The translations under genes and the position numbers were made by a program. A stretch of DNA of 64,000 nucleotides, from assembly GCA_031425195.1 (NCBI GenBank), contig JANPIX010000004.1:62001-126000 (forward strand), read 5' to 3'. Positions 25,235 to 34,022 of this stretch are shown here, piece after piece. Source of the stretch: JANPIX01 sp031425195. GTDB lineage: Bacteria; Pseudomonadota; Alphaproteobacteria; Rhodobacterales; Rhodobacteraceae. How positions within the stretch are numbered: the stretch's first letter is position 1; every line of letters begins with the position of its first letter. The notes beneath the pieces were generated by a model that saw only the letters and a list, made by a program, of their open reading frames with translations, did not search any database and was not told the origin of the DNA.

Positions 25235-26302
25235 TCAAAACACAAAATCCCCCGCACTGATCGCGCCATTGCCCATCAGCACGATCCGCCCCTCGGCAGC
25301 CTTGTCTGCGTCCAGGTTCAACTCCACCCAGCGCGCGCCTTCCTTCTGAACCACCCGCATCTGCCCTGCCGCGCTGAAACCCCCCGTCACCAGTTGAAAC
25401 GCCTGATCCCCGGCGATCCCGCTTTGCGCGTCTATGGCGGACAGGTCGATGACATCCACGCGGTGCCGAAAATCGGCAATCACGTCGCGCGCGTTTGCCG
25501 CAAGACCGGAGTCGCCGATGGCTTTGTAGACAAAAGCATCTGCACCCGCCTTGCCTGACAGACTGTCGGCCCCGCCGCCCCCGGTGATCACGTCTTCCCC
25601 GGCGCTTCCCAGCACAGTATCACGGCCTGCACCGCTTGACACCGTGCCCCACAGCGTGCCGCCGCGCAGGTCGATCCTGTCGTTACCGCCCAACGCAATC
25701 AGATTGCCCTCGATCAGTCCCCGATTGACGATCTGGTTGTCACCATCGCCAAGGTCGATGCCGCCAATGATGCTGCCGGTGTTGGTCACAAGGTCGATAT
25801 CGGAGGCAAGGTTGATTGCTTTGCTGAACAGGATCGACGCCGTGCTGAGCGTGCCGGAATTGACGATCCGGTTGACGGTCGCCGTTGCCCCGCTCGACAG
25901 TTGCACCGCGTCGCCCAAGGCCGACAGGATGCTGCCTGCATTGTTCAGGAACAGCCCACCCGACATCGCGCTGATCCCCGCACCCGTCGCACCCTGCGCA
26001 GACAGGGTACCGGTATTTGTGACCTGCTGAAGGATGCCATTGGTGCCGGCAAAACGGATCACGTCCGACCCCGCGATCATGTCGCCCGTGTTCACGATGG
26101 CCGCCGATCCGGCCTGCACAGAAACCGCAGACCCTGACTGACTTGCAATCAATCCGGCATTTACCAGTCGCGTGCCCCCGGCAAAGATCGTGACCGATGT
26201 GGCATCCGTGACCAGCGATCCCGACGCGGTGACCGTCCCCGTCTCGTCAAGGTTCAGGGCCCGCGTGGAGGCGGAAAACGTGTCCAGTGTGAAACTTGTC
26301 AT
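25235..26302 (-). CDS. RTX-type calcium-binding protein, second of a tandem pair
   Basis: The 355-residue protein starts MTSFTLDTFSAS and has the same plan as its neighbour: a repetitive N-terminal region of NTGxI/NAGxI motifs, GGNDRIDLRGG and TGGGGADSLSGKAGADAF calcium repeats, and a C-terminal module IADFRHRVDVIDLSAIDA ... GDQAFQLV ... MRVVQKEGARWVELNLDAD. No signal peptide is seen, so type I secretion through the C-terminus is likely. No type I secretion transporter gene is in the window. The ATG at 26302 is chosen over an upstream start because it begins the recognisable sequence. Confidence 0.8.
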   Translation of the reverse strand: MTSFTLDTFSASTRALNLDETGTVTASGSLVTDATSVTIFAGGTRLVNAGLIASQSGSAVSVQAGSAAIVNTGDMIAGSDVIRFAGTNGILQQVTNTGTLSAQGATGAGISAMSGGLFLNNAGSILSALGDAVQLSSGATATVNRIVNSGTLSTASILFSKAINLASDIDLVTNTGSIIGGIDLGDGDNQIVNRGLIEGNLIALGGNDRIDLRGGTLWGTVSSGAGRDTVLGSAGEDVITGGGGADSLSGKAGADAFVYKAIGDSGLAANARDVIADFRHRVDVIDLSAIDAQSGIAGDQAFQLVTGGFSAAGQMRVVQKEGARWVELNLDADKAAEGRIVLMGNGAISAGDFVF

Positions 26303-26344
26303 GACGCACCTCACCCCAGTCTGATGTGACGGGCGCGAACCGCC

Positions 26345-27124
26345 CTAGATCGTCGCGTTCGTGGCCCCGCCGTCCAGCAGGATGTTCTGCCCCACGATAA
26401 ACCCCGCGTGCGTGCTGCACAAAAACGCGCACATCGCCCCGAACTCTGCAGCCGACCCATACCGGCGGGCCGGAATCTCGGCGGCACGCTGGGCGCGGGC
26501 TTCCTCCATCGTGATGCCGCGCGCCTTCATCACGCCGGTGTCCAGTGCAATGGCGCGGTCCGTGTCGTGGATGCCGGGCAACATGTTGTTGATCGTCACC
26601 CCGTGCGGGGCCACCTGCCGCGATGTTCCCGCGACATACCCCGTCAGCCCCGTACGGGCGGCATTCGACAGGCCAAGCTGCGCGATAGGTGCCTTGACCG
26701 ACTGTGACGTGATGTTCACCACCCGACCCCAGCCCCCGCCAATCATCGCCGGCAACAGCGCCGTCATCAGGGCAATCGGCGTCAGCATGTTCGCGTCAAG
26801 CGCGCGGATGAAATCATCGCGCGTCCAGTCCGACCACAAACCGGGCGGCGGCCCCCCGGCGTTCGTCACCAGAATGTCGACTGCACCCCCCGCTGCCAGC
26901 ACCTCCGCCCGCCCGGCCTCTGTCGTGATGTCGGCGGCAATCGCTGTCACGTCGACGCCATAGGTGTCACGCAACCGCGCCGCCTGCTGTGTCAACGCCT
27001 CGGCCCCGCGCGCGTTCATCGTCAGATGCACACCCGCCGCCGCCAAAGCCTCGGCACAGCCAAGGCCAAGCCCCCGCGACGATGCGCACACCAACGCCCG
27101 CCTGCCTGCAATACCAAGATCCAT
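26345..27124 (-). CDS. Atypical short-chain dehydrogenase/reductase
   Basis: The 259-residue protein has an SDR fold with a variant cofactor motif CASSRGLGLGCAEALA in place of TGxxxGxG, the NAG motif in LVTNAGGPPPG and a C-terminal GQNILLDGGATN end. The catalytic Tyr-x3-Lys is not seen where expected: the region reads LGLSNAARTGL, with Leu and no Lys. This LSNxxR variant occurs in a recognised group of divergent SDRs. Whether it is catalytically active, and on what, is unclear. Confidence 0.78.
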   Translation of the reverse strand: MDLGIAGRRALVCASSRGLGLGCAEALAAAGVHLTMNARGAEALTQQAARLRDTYGVDVTAIAADITTEAGRAEVLAAGGAVDILVTNAGGPPPGLWSDWTRDDFIRALDANMLTPIALMTALLPAMIGGGWGRVVNITSQSVKAPIAQLGLSNAARTGLTGYVAGTSRQVAPHGVTINNMLPGIHDTDRAIALDTGVMKARGITMEEARAQRAAEIPARRYGSAAEFGAMCAFLCSTHAGFIVGQNILLDGGATNATI

Positions 27125-27252
27125 ACACCCTCCCGATCAGGCGGTCAGAGTATCAAGCCTGCCTCGCCCCGCAAGCGCAACCTTCACGGCGCAGGGGCGT
27201 GGCCCTACGCCAGCGCCTTGATCGCGTCACAAAGATACCATTACCATACGGC

Positions 27253-28224
27253 ATGATTCCACATCCCCCTCAGGCCTGCATGGTGTTCGATGCGGGCGAC
27301 ATGTTCGTCAGCCATGGCGTCAACGCCGGCGACGCCATGGAGGTGCCCGACCTTGTCTGCCTTGGCGATACCTATGAACTCGACGTGGCCGCAACCCCGC
27401 TCCGCCTGCTGGTCGAGGGCGCAGAGGGATCACAGCGTGTGGCCGAAGGGTCAGAAATCGGCCGCGCCGGGCAGGCCATTCTGACCGTCGCCCGCTATAC
27501 GCTGATGGATACGATGGGCGGGCGCGTCGATCTGCTGCTGCTGCGCACAGGTGGCGACGGTCTGTTGCTGGCCCTGCCGCTGTCACCCATCGCGGCCGGC
27601 ACCGACTATACGCTTCTCAGCATCGACACAGCGCCTCAGGCCGCGCAGCTGACTGATCTTTTGTGCCTGTCCTTCGGTCGCGGCACCGAAGTGGCGATGG
27701 CCACCGGCGGCCCCCGGCGCATCGAAACGCTGGCACCGGGCGATCTGGTGTTGACCCGCGACCACGGCCCGCAACCGCTCCGCTGGGTCGGGCGCGCGAC
27801 CCTGCGCGCGGTTGGCCCCTATGCACCCGTTGTGATCACCACAGGGGCGCTCGGCAACTGCGGCGATCTGATTGTCAGCCAGCATCACCGCATGTTTCTG
27901 TACCAACGGCGCGGCGCGAGCGACGGCCCCTCGGAAATTCTGGTGCAGGCCCGGTATCTGGTGAACGACGATGACATCTTTCTGCGCAGCGGTGGCTTTA
28001 CCGATTATTTCGCGCTTGTGTTTGACCAGCATGAAATCATCTACGCCCAGGGGATCGCCGTCGAAAGTCTGCTTGTCACCGACGCCACGCTGGCACGGCT
28101 CCCACAAGATCTCTCCACAGAAATGAAGACCCGCTTCCCCAGCCTTAGCCAAAGTCAGCATTTCGGCACCGAAGTGGGCCGCCAGATGCTCGACGCACTC
28201 AGGCCCGGTCGCGTCGGGCGGTAG
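27253..28224 (+). CDS. Hint (hedgehog/intein) domain protein
   Basis: The 323-residue protein has an N-terminal domain of unknown fold and a Hint domain from about residue 135. The latter shows LLCLSFGRGTEVAMATGG (candidate nucleophile Cys), RRIETLAPGDLVLTRDHGPQPLRWVG, and SQHHRMFL. Rhodobacterales carry many such proteins, often near or fused to RTX modules, which suggests self-processing of secreted proteins. No signal peptide is seen. The ATG at 27253 is preceded by weak ribosome-site sequence; an upstream in-frame extension lies over the SDR start and is rejected. It is divergent from the SDR gene. Confidence 0.8.
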   Translation: MIPHPPQACMVFDAGDMFVSHGVNAGDAMEVPDLVCLGDTYELDVAATPLRLLVEGAEGSQRVAEGSEIGRAGQAILTVARYTLMDTMGGRVDLLLLRTGGDGLLLALPLSPIAAGTDYTLLSIDTAPQAAQLTDLLCLSFGRGTEVAMATGGPRRIETLAPGDLVLTRDHGPQPLRWVGRATLRAVGPYAPVVITTGALGNCGDLIVSQHHRMFLYQRRGASDGPSEILVQARYLVNDDDIFLRSGGFTDYFALVFDQHEIIYAQGIAVESLLVTDATLARLPQDLSTEMKTRFPSLSQSQHFGTEVGRQMLDALRPGRVGR

Positions 28225-28257
28225 ACGGCGGTTTTCACTTAGGCTAAAGCCTGCGGC

Positions 28258-29862
28258 ATGTCGCATGCATCCAACCGCCCCACCCTGCCCCCCGAAATCG
28301 CCCGCCGCCGGACCTTCGCGATCATCTCGCATCCCGATGCGGGCAAAACCACGCTGACGGAAAAGTTTCTTCTGTTCGGTGGCGCGATTCAGATGGCCGG
28401 ACAAGTCCGCGCCAAGGGCGAAGCGCGGCGCACCCGGTCTGACTTCATGAAGCTGGAACAGGAACGCGGTATCTCCGTTTCTGCCAGCGCTATGTCGTTT
28501 GATTTCCGCCGCTACCGCTTCAATCTGGTGGACACGCCGGGCCACAGCGATTTCTCCGAAGACACCTACCGCACCCTGACGGCGGTGGATGCGGCGATCA
28601 TGGTGATCGACGGGGCCAAGGGCGTCGAAAGCCAGACCCGCAAACTGTTCGAGGTCTGCCGCCTGCGCGACCTGCCGATCCTGACCTTCTGCAACAAGAT
28701 GGACAGGGAAAGCCGCGACACCTTCGAAATCATCGACGAAATCCAGCAGAACCTCGCCATCGACGTCAGCCCCGCCTCCTGGCCCATTGGCACAGGCCGC
28801 GATTTCATCGGCTGCTACGACATCCTGCATGACCGGCTCGAACTGATGGACCGCGCCGATCGCAACCGCGTGGCGGAAACCATCGCCATCAGCGGCCTTT
28901 CCGACCCGAAACTCGCCGAACACATCCCACCCGATCTTCTGGCCAAACTGCTTGACGATCTGGAAATGGTCGATGCCCTGCTGCCCAAATTCGACAGGCA
29001 ATCCTTCATGGAAGGGCACATGACCCCGATCTGGTTCGGCTCGGCGATCAATTCGTTCGGCGTCAAGGAATTGATGGACGGTATGGGCGAATACGGCCCC
29101 GAACCGCAGATCCAGAAGGCGAAAGAACGCGGCGTGGCCCCGGAGGAGACAACGGTAACCGGCTTTGTCTTCAAGGTTCAGGCCAACATGGACCCGAAAC
29201 ACCGCGACCGCGTGGCCTTTGTGCGCCTTGCCTCGGGCCACTTTGAGCGCGGCATGAAACTGACGCATGTCCGCTCCAAGAAACAGATGGCCGTGGGCAA
29301 CCCCGTGCTGTTTCTCGCCGCCGACCGTGAACTGGCAGAAGAGGCGTGGGCCGGCGACATCATCGGCATCCCTAACCACGGCCAGTTGCGCATCGGCGAC
29401 GCCCTGACCGAAGGCGAAACGCTTCGTTTTTCGGGCATCCCCTCGTTTGCGCCCGAACTGCTGCAAGGCGTGCGCGCGGGTGATCCGATGAAGGCCAAGC
29501 ATCTGGAAAAGGCGCTCATGCAATTTGCCGAAGAAGGCGCCGCCAAGGTGTTCAAACCGATGATCGGCTCCGGCTTTATCGTGGGCGTCGTGGGCGCGCT
29601 GCAGTTCGACGTGCTGGCGAGCCGCATCGAACAGGAATATTCCCTGCCTGTCAGGTTCGAGGGATCGCAATTCACCTCAGCCCGCTGGGTCAACGGCCCC
29701 AAGGCCGAGGTGGAACGGTTCGTCAACGTGAACAAGGGCCACATCGCCATCGACAGCGATGGCGACACCGTCTACCTGACCCGCCTGAAATGGGACATCG
29801 ACCGCGTCGAACGCGACTATCCCGAGGTGAAACTGACCGCCACGAAGGAAATGATGGTCTAG
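28258..29862 (+). CDS. prfC: Peptide chain release factor 3
   Basis: The 534-residue GTPase has the G1 loop SHPDAGKTTLTEKFLLFGGAIQMAG, the DTPGHSDFSEDTYR G3 motif and CNKMDRESRD G4. The C-terminal RF3 region includes PEVKLTATKEMM. RF3 recycles RF1 and RF2 from the ribosome after termination. Length (E. coli 529) and motifs are standard. It starts 33 bases after the Hint gene. Confidence 0.96.
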   Translation: MSHASNRPTLPPEIARRRTFAIISHPDAGKTTLTEKFLLFGGAIQMAGQVRAKGEARRTRSDFMKLEQERGISVSASAMSFDFRRYRFNLVDTPGHSDFSEDTYRTLTAVDAAIMVIDGAKGVESQTRKLFEVCRLRDLPILTFCNKMDRESRDTFEIIDEIQQNLAIDVSPASWPIGTGRDFIGCYDILHDRLELMDRADRNRVAETIAISGLSDPKLAEHIPPDLLAKLLDDLEMVDALLPKFDRQSFMEGHMTPIWFGSAINSFGVKELMDGMGEYGPEPQIQKAKERGVAPEETTVTGFVFKVQANMDPKHRDRVAFVRLASGHFERGMKLTHVRSKKQMAVGNPVLFLAADRELAEEAWAGDIIGIPNHGQLRIGDALTEGETLRFSGIPSFAPELLQGVRAGDPMKAKHLEKALMQFAEEGAAKVFKPMIGSGFIVGVVGALQFDVLASRIEQEYSLPVRFEGSQFTSARWVNGPKAEVERFVNVNKGHIAIDSDGDTVYLTRLKWDIDRVERDYPEVKLTATKEMMV

Positions 29863-30038
29863 GACAGGCTGATGGCCATCGACCGCTAGGTGGTTACTGG
29901 CGTTCACCATCGTTTATCAAAAGAAGTTTGCAGGCGTTCGCCCCACGTAGGTTAGTCGTGCAGGAATTAACTTCTTATAGAAAGTTTTTAGTGTAATAGT
30001 CTACTGACTTTAAAACTGGTTTGGGGGCAAGAGTAGCT

Positions 30039-30524
30039 GTGTACAATAAAATCTTCGCTATCGTTGTCGTGGCAGTTGTTGCCGGGTGCACTTCGTCTTC
30101 AGTGATCCCGGTATCGCAAAATCAGTTCATTCTTTCGACGTCTGGTGCTCCGGCCTGTGGGCAAACGGGAACCGCCCGTGTCGCGTCGCAGATGGCTGCC
30201 GTTGAAACCCTTCGAAGAGGTTACCCACGGTATGTGATTGTCGGCGCAGGGGCACAGAACAATGTCAGTGTTATCAATACAGCACCCACTTTTGCCACGA
30301 CAAACGGTACTTTCAATCGATCTGGAAACACCGTTTATGGAAACTCGATGACCACTTTTGGCGGCGGTGGGACTATGATTATGGGAAGTAACGATAGCCA
30401 ACTCAATGTCGTCATGCTCAAAACTGGCGACGCAGGCTTTGATCAAGCACTTGATGCAAAGGCACAGTTGGGTGCGGAATGGGCAGAAAAAGTAAAGAAC
30501 GGAATTCAGACCTGCGCTGAATAG
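30039..30524 (+). CDS. Small predicted lipoprotein in atypical-composition patch
   Basis: The 161-residue product starts at a GTG (VYNKIFAIVVVAVVAGC) with a short lipoprotein signal and lipobox VVAGC. The mature part has conserved-looking Cys in APACGQTG and a YVIVGAGAQNNVSVINTAPTFA segment, plus a C-terminal QTCAE. The lipobox argues for an outer- or inner-membrane lipoprotein. Base composition and codon use are visibly more A/T-rich than the flanking genes, suggesting transfer. I recognise the QNNV-type hypothetical lipoprotein family only by general appearance; no function is known to me. Confidence 0.7.
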   Translation: MYNKIFAIVVVAVVAGCTSSSVIPVSQNQFILSTSGAPACGQTGTARVASQMAAVETLRRGYPRYVIVGAGAQNNVSVINTAPTFATTNGTFNRSGNTVYGNSMTTFGGGGTMIMGSNDSQLNVVMLKTGDAGFDQALDAKAQLGAEWAEKVKNGIQTCAE

Positions 30525-30537
30525 AGTTCTATCTATG

Positions 30538-30600
30538 GCGCGCCTGTTTCTTGGCTGCAATCTGGCCAACTATTTTTGGCGATAGAGCACGCAGGCGCGC
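30538..30600. repeat. 9-bp inverted repeat downstream of the lipoprotein gene
   Basis: GCGCGCCTG at 30538-30546 and CAGGCGCGC at 30592-30600 are perfectly complementary, with a 45-base spacer that itself holds a TTGGC/GCCAA pair. It sits 14 bases past the lipoprotein stop. It could form a long-loop stem in the 3' region or be a boundary remnant; no poly-T tract follows. Confidence 0.4.
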
Positions 30601-30676
30601 ACTTACATATCCGCGCAAGCGCCTCTTGCCTTTCCCCCTGTTCCCAGCCAGAACGCTGTGAACAAATGGGAAACGA

Positions 30677-31570
30677 ATGGCCTTTCCCCTTCACGAACTC
30701 GCAGCGATCGGCACGGCGACCTGTTGGGCCACAACCGGGGTGATCGCCGCTGACGCCGTCCGGGCGTTGGGGCCGTTTCATTTCAATCTGGTGCGACAGG
30801 CTTTTGTCACCGTCCTTTTGTGTGTCATCGTGCTGGCGTCAGGCTCATGGCTGACCCCCGATGCCGTGACCATCGTCGTTCTGGCCGTGTCGGGCATCAT
30901 TGGCATTCTGATCGGGGACACCCTGAATTTTGCCGCAGTCGGGCGGATCGGCCCCCGCCGGGCCGGGGCGGTGTTCGCCCTCAACGCCCCTATGGCAGCG
31001 CTGCTCGGGTGGCTGGTTCTGGGCGAGGCGCTGGTCTGGCAGGCCATTCTTGGCATCCTCCTCACGGCGTCCGGCGTCGCCATCGCGATACTGGGGCGTC
31101 CTCGGTCTGACGCCCACCGGCTGGAAACGCTGCGCGGCAAACTGGTCGTCGGGCTGCTGTTCGGGCTGGGGGCTGCACTTGGACAGGCGGCAGGGTCCCT
31201 GATCGCGCGGCCCGTGATGCTGACCGGGATCGACCCCTATCTTGCTTCGCTGTTCCGGGTCGGCGCGTCGGGGCTGGCAATGGGCGCGGTCAGCGTCACA
31301 CCCTGGGCACCGGCCCCACCTCAATTCGTGGGCCGCGCTGCACTGGCGCTTACCCTTGCCACGGCATTCATCGGGCTGCTGATGGGCATGACGCTGTTTC
31401 TTTACGCGCTCCAAGGTTCCCAGACGGGCATCATCGCCACCTTGTCGGCAACTTCGCCCGTCATCATCCTGCCGCTGTTGTGGCTCCGCACCGGGCAACG
31501 CCCCACTGCCACCAGTGTCTTAGGCGCGGGCCTTGCGATCATCGGGCTGGCGCTCATCTTCACGAGGTAA
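30677..31570 (+). CDS. DMT superfamily (EamA) transporter
   Basis: The 297-residue protein is highly hydrophobic, with about ten helices in two EamA halves (TTGVIAADAVRALGPFHFNL and GAALGQAAGSLIARPV regions mark the starts). It belongs to the drug/metabolite transporter superfamily, which includes amino-acid and metabolite exporters; the substrate is unknown. It starts at the ATG at 30677 and ends three bases before the next gene, so they form an operon. Confidence 0.83.
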   Translation: MAFPLHELAAIGTATCWATTGVIAADAVRALGPFHFNLVRQAFVTVLLCVIVLASGSWLTPDAVTIVVLAVSGIIGILIGDTLNFAAVGRIGPRRAGAVFALNAPMAALLGWLVLGEALVWQAILGILLTASGVAIAILGRPRSDAHRLETLRGKLVVGLLFGLGAALGQAAGSLIARPVMLTGIDPYLASLFRVGASGLAMGAVSVTPWAPAPPQFVGRAALALTLATAFIGLLMGMTLFLYALQGSQTGIIATLSATSPVIILPLLWLRTGQRPTATSVLGAGLAIIGLALIFTR

Positions 31571-31572
31571 CC

Positions 31573-32202
31573 ATGCCCCTGCAAAACCGGGTTCAGCCAG
31601 ACGGTTCCATCACCGCAGACGCCGCGCGGGGAACTTTCATGGGCAATCGCGGCATTCTGCACCGGGCTGACCGCACACTTGGCAAGGCGCGCTGGACGCA
31701 TCATCATTGGGTGACGTGCCTTCTTGCATTCAAAGGCCGGCGTCGCCCGCTGATGGCCCCCCGGTCCTACACCGAACTGTTCTTTCTGGACGAGGCGGTG
31801 GCCCTTGCCGCCGGGCACCGCCCGTGTGCCGAATGCCGCCGCGCCGATTACCTGCGCTTTCGAACCTGCTGGTCCCACGCCTTTGGCACCCACCCGCCGC
31901 TGGCCGATCTTGACCGCCAGATGCATCAAAGCCGGATCGACCCGGCAACACGCGAGCACCTGACACATCAGGCCGCGCTGGACGATCTGCCCGATGGCGC
32001 CTTCCTTTTGCACAACGCCGCACCGCATCTTGTCTGGGGCCAGCATTTGCTGCCCTGCACCCCGCTAGGCTATGGCACTGCCCTTCCACGGCCCCAAAAA
32101 GGTGATGCGGTGGTCCTTACACCGGCGGTCACCGTTGCCGTGTTGCACGCCGGGTACCGGCCTGTTTTGGCCAGGACCGCCCATTTCGGGCAGGTTCCTT
32201 GA
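31573..32202 (+). CDS. Conserved hypothetical protein with Ada-like Cys segment
   Basis: The 209-residue protein has GNRGILHRADRTLGKARW near the N-terminus, then LFFLDEAVALAAGHRPCAECRRADYLRF at about residues 69-96. The GHRPCAECRR segment resembles the GYRPCKRCRP part of the Ada N-terminal zinc domain, and a cluster of His residues (WTHHHW) precedes it. Only one CxxC is present instead of Ada's four-Cys site, so this is a distant or partial likeness. A metal- or nucleic-acid-binding role is possible. It follows the EamA gene by two bases. Confidence 0.6.
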   Translation: MPLQNRVQPDGSITADAARGTFMGNRGILHRADRTLGKARWTHHHWVTCLLAFKGRRRPLMAPRSYTELFFLDEAVALAAGHRPCAECRRADYLRFRTCWSHAFGTHPPLADLDRQMHQSRIDPATREHLTHQAALDDLPDGAFLLHNAAPHLVWGQHLLPCTPLGYGTALPRPQKGDAVVLTPAVTVAVLHAGYRPVLARTAHFGQVP

Positions 32203-32291
32203 CCTTTCACGCTGATTCCGTTAGGCCCCTTGCACGGGCATCCTGCCCACACCGACGCCGGGACGCCCGGAAACAAGCGTCCCTTCATTCC

Positions 32292-32310
32292 ATGCGGGCC
32301 GATCCCGCAT
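32292..32310 (+). promoter_or_regulatory. Leader hairpin before the DEAD-box helicase gene
   Basis: ATGCGGG, a CCGAT loop and CCCGCAT form a 7-bp perfect stem ending just before the TAGGAC ribosome site of the helicase gene. Its position could tune translation initiation, for example with temperature. A smaller GGGCA/TGCCC stem lies upstream at about 32236-32248. Confidence 0.35.
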
Positions 32311-32324
32311 CGCTTAGGACGCAA

Positions 32325-33941
32325 ATGACCAAATTTTCCGACCTCGCGCTTGACCCGCGCGTATTGCAAGCCGTTGCTGAAGCCGGCTATGAAACCCCCA
32401 CTCCGATCCAGGAACAGGCCATTCCCCACGCCCTGCAGGGCAAGGACGTGCTTGGCATCGCCCAGACCGGCACTGGCAAGACGGCGAGTTTCATTCTGCC
32501 GATGATCACCCTTCTGGGTCAGGGCCGCGCCAAGGCACGCATGCCGCGCAGTCTGGTTCTGGCACCGACCCGCGAACTTGCGGCACAGGTTGCCGAAAAC
32601 TTCGACACCTATGCCAAATACACCAAACTGACCAAGGCGCTGCTGATTGGCGGCGTCAGTTTCGGCGAACAGGACAAGCTGATCGACCGGGGCGTTGACG
32701 TCCTGATCGCGACGCCGGGCCGCCTTCTGGACCATGTGGAACGCGGCAAACTGCTGCTCACCGGTGTTCAGATCATGGTGGTGGACGAGGCTGACCGCAT
32801 GCTCGACATGGGGTTCATCCCTGACATCGAACGCATCTTCAAACTGACGCCCTTCACCCGGCAGACCTTCTTCTATTCCGCCACCATGGCGCCCGAGATT
32901 GAACGGTTGACCAACACCTTCCTGACCGGCGCGGTCAAGATCGAAGTGGCGCGGCAGGCGAGCGCCTCGCTCACCATCGAACAGGCCCTGATTCAGGTTC
33001 CCGCAACCCGCAAGGACGCGTCGTTTGCGACCAAGCGGTCGGTTCTGCGCGCCCTGATCCGCGCCGAAGGGGAAAGCTGCACAAACGCCATCATTTTCTG
33101 CAACCGCAAGATGGATGTGGATGTGGTGGCCAAGTCGCTGAAACAACATGGGTTCAACGCCTCGCCCATCCATGGTGATCTGGATCAGTCGGTCCGTACC
33201 AAAACGCTCGACGGGTTCCGCGACGGTTCGGTGCATCTTCTGGTCGCGTCCGATGTCGCGGCGCGCGGTCTTGATATTCCGGCAGTCAGCCACGTCTTCA
33301 ACTTCGACGTACCGAGCCACCCCGAAGATTACGTCCACCGCATCGGCCGCACGGGCCGCGCCGGCCGCAAGGGCAAGGCCTACACCATCGCCACGCCGTA
33401 CGATGACAAGTACCTCGCCGCCATCGAACAGCTTTTGAAACAGCCAATTCCACGCGGCACCCTGCCCGATGGGTTTGTTGCCGACGCGACCGATGCGTCA
33501 CCTGCCCCGGCCCGCGCCGAAGGCGAACGTGAACGCCCGGCCCGCAGCCGCAACCGCGGCGGACGTGACCGCGAAGATCGCAAACCTGCCGCAGCGCCAG
33601 CCGCCACAGAACCCATGGCAACGGTCGAAGTGGCCGAAGCTGAAACGCCAAACCTCGTTGCCGTTCCCGAAAACCGCGAACGCACCCCGCGCCCCGAACC
33701 GCGCCGCGATGACAACCGCCGCGATGGTGGCCGTGACCGGAACCGCCGCGAAGACTCGGGCGACCGTCGCGAAAGCCAATCGCGCGATGGCGGTCGTGAT
33801 CGCCGCGATTATCGGGATGGCGGCCCGTCCGTCCTTGGCATGGGCGACCATGTCCCCGACTTCATCCTGCGCAGCTTCAAGGTGGCGTCAGTCACACAGG
33901 ACGACGCAGCCGAAGAACCGGCAAACGGCACTGACGGCTGA
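32325..33941 (+). CDS. DEAD-box ATP-dependent RNA helicase (RhlE/DeaD type)
   Basis: The 538-residue protein has the Q motif (TPIQEQAIP), Walker A AQTGTGKT (46-53), PTRELA, DEAD at 154-157, SAT at 185-187, and C-terminal helicase motifs ASDVAARGLDI and HRIGRTGRAG. The last 120 residues are an Arg/Gly/Asp/Glu-rich unstructured tail (RNRREDSGDRR style), an RNA-binding extension. It probably unwinds RNA in ribosome assembly or decay. The ATG at 32325 follows TAGGAC; an in-frame extension upstream is not coding. A strong terminator follows. Confidence 0.92.
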   Translation: MTKFSDLALDPRVLQAVAEAGYETPTPIQEQAIPHALQGKDVLGIAQTGTGKTASFILPMITLLGQGRAKARMPRSLVLAPTRELAAQVAENFDTYAKYTKLTKALLIGGVSFGEQDKLIDRGVDVLIATPGRLLDHVERGKLLLTGVQIMVVDEADRMLDMGFIPDIERIFKLTPFTRQTFFYSATMAPEIERLTNTFLTGAVKIEVARQASASLTIEQALIQVPATRKDASFATKRSVLRALIRAEGESCTNAIIFCNRKMDVDVVAKSLKQHGFNASPIHGDLDQSVRTKTLDGFRDGSVHLLVASDVAARGLDIPAVSHVFNFDVPSHPEDYVHRIGRTGRAGRKGKAYTIATPYDDKYLAAIEQLLKQPIPRGTLPDGFVADATDASPAPARAEGERERPARSRNRGGRDREDRKPAAAPAATEPMATVEVAEAETPNLVAVPENRERTPRPEPRRDDNRRDGGRDRNRREDSGDRRESQSRDGGRDRRDYRDGGPSVLGMGDHVPDFILRSFKVASVTQDDAAEEPANGTDG

Positions 33942-33962
33942 CAAAGGCCCGGGCATCACAGT

Positions 33963-33992
33963 AAAAAGGGGCGCACCAGCGCCCCTTTTTTT
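33963..33992. terminator. Strong intrinsic terminator, likely bidirectional
   Basis: A run of five A's, the stem GGGGCGC, an ACCA loop, GCGCCCC and seven T's form a textbook rho-independent terminator. It lies 22 bases after the helicase stop and before the rnj stop on the other strand. The A-run lets it also serve the minus-strand nuo-birA-coaX-rnj unit. Confidence 0.93.
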
Positions 33993-34022
33993 AAGTGTAA
34001 GCAGAAGGTTAACGCAGAGACT

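Noticed and set aside
27583..29670. A 695-codon minus-strand open frame across prfC and the Hint gene
   Set aside because: It is antisense to the strongly conserved prfC; long antisense frames are expected in GC-rich DNA and its translation resembles no family.
32070..33338. A 422-codon minus-strand frame opposite the DEAD-box helicase
   Set aside because: It mirrors conserved helicase codons and has low-complexity composition without domains.
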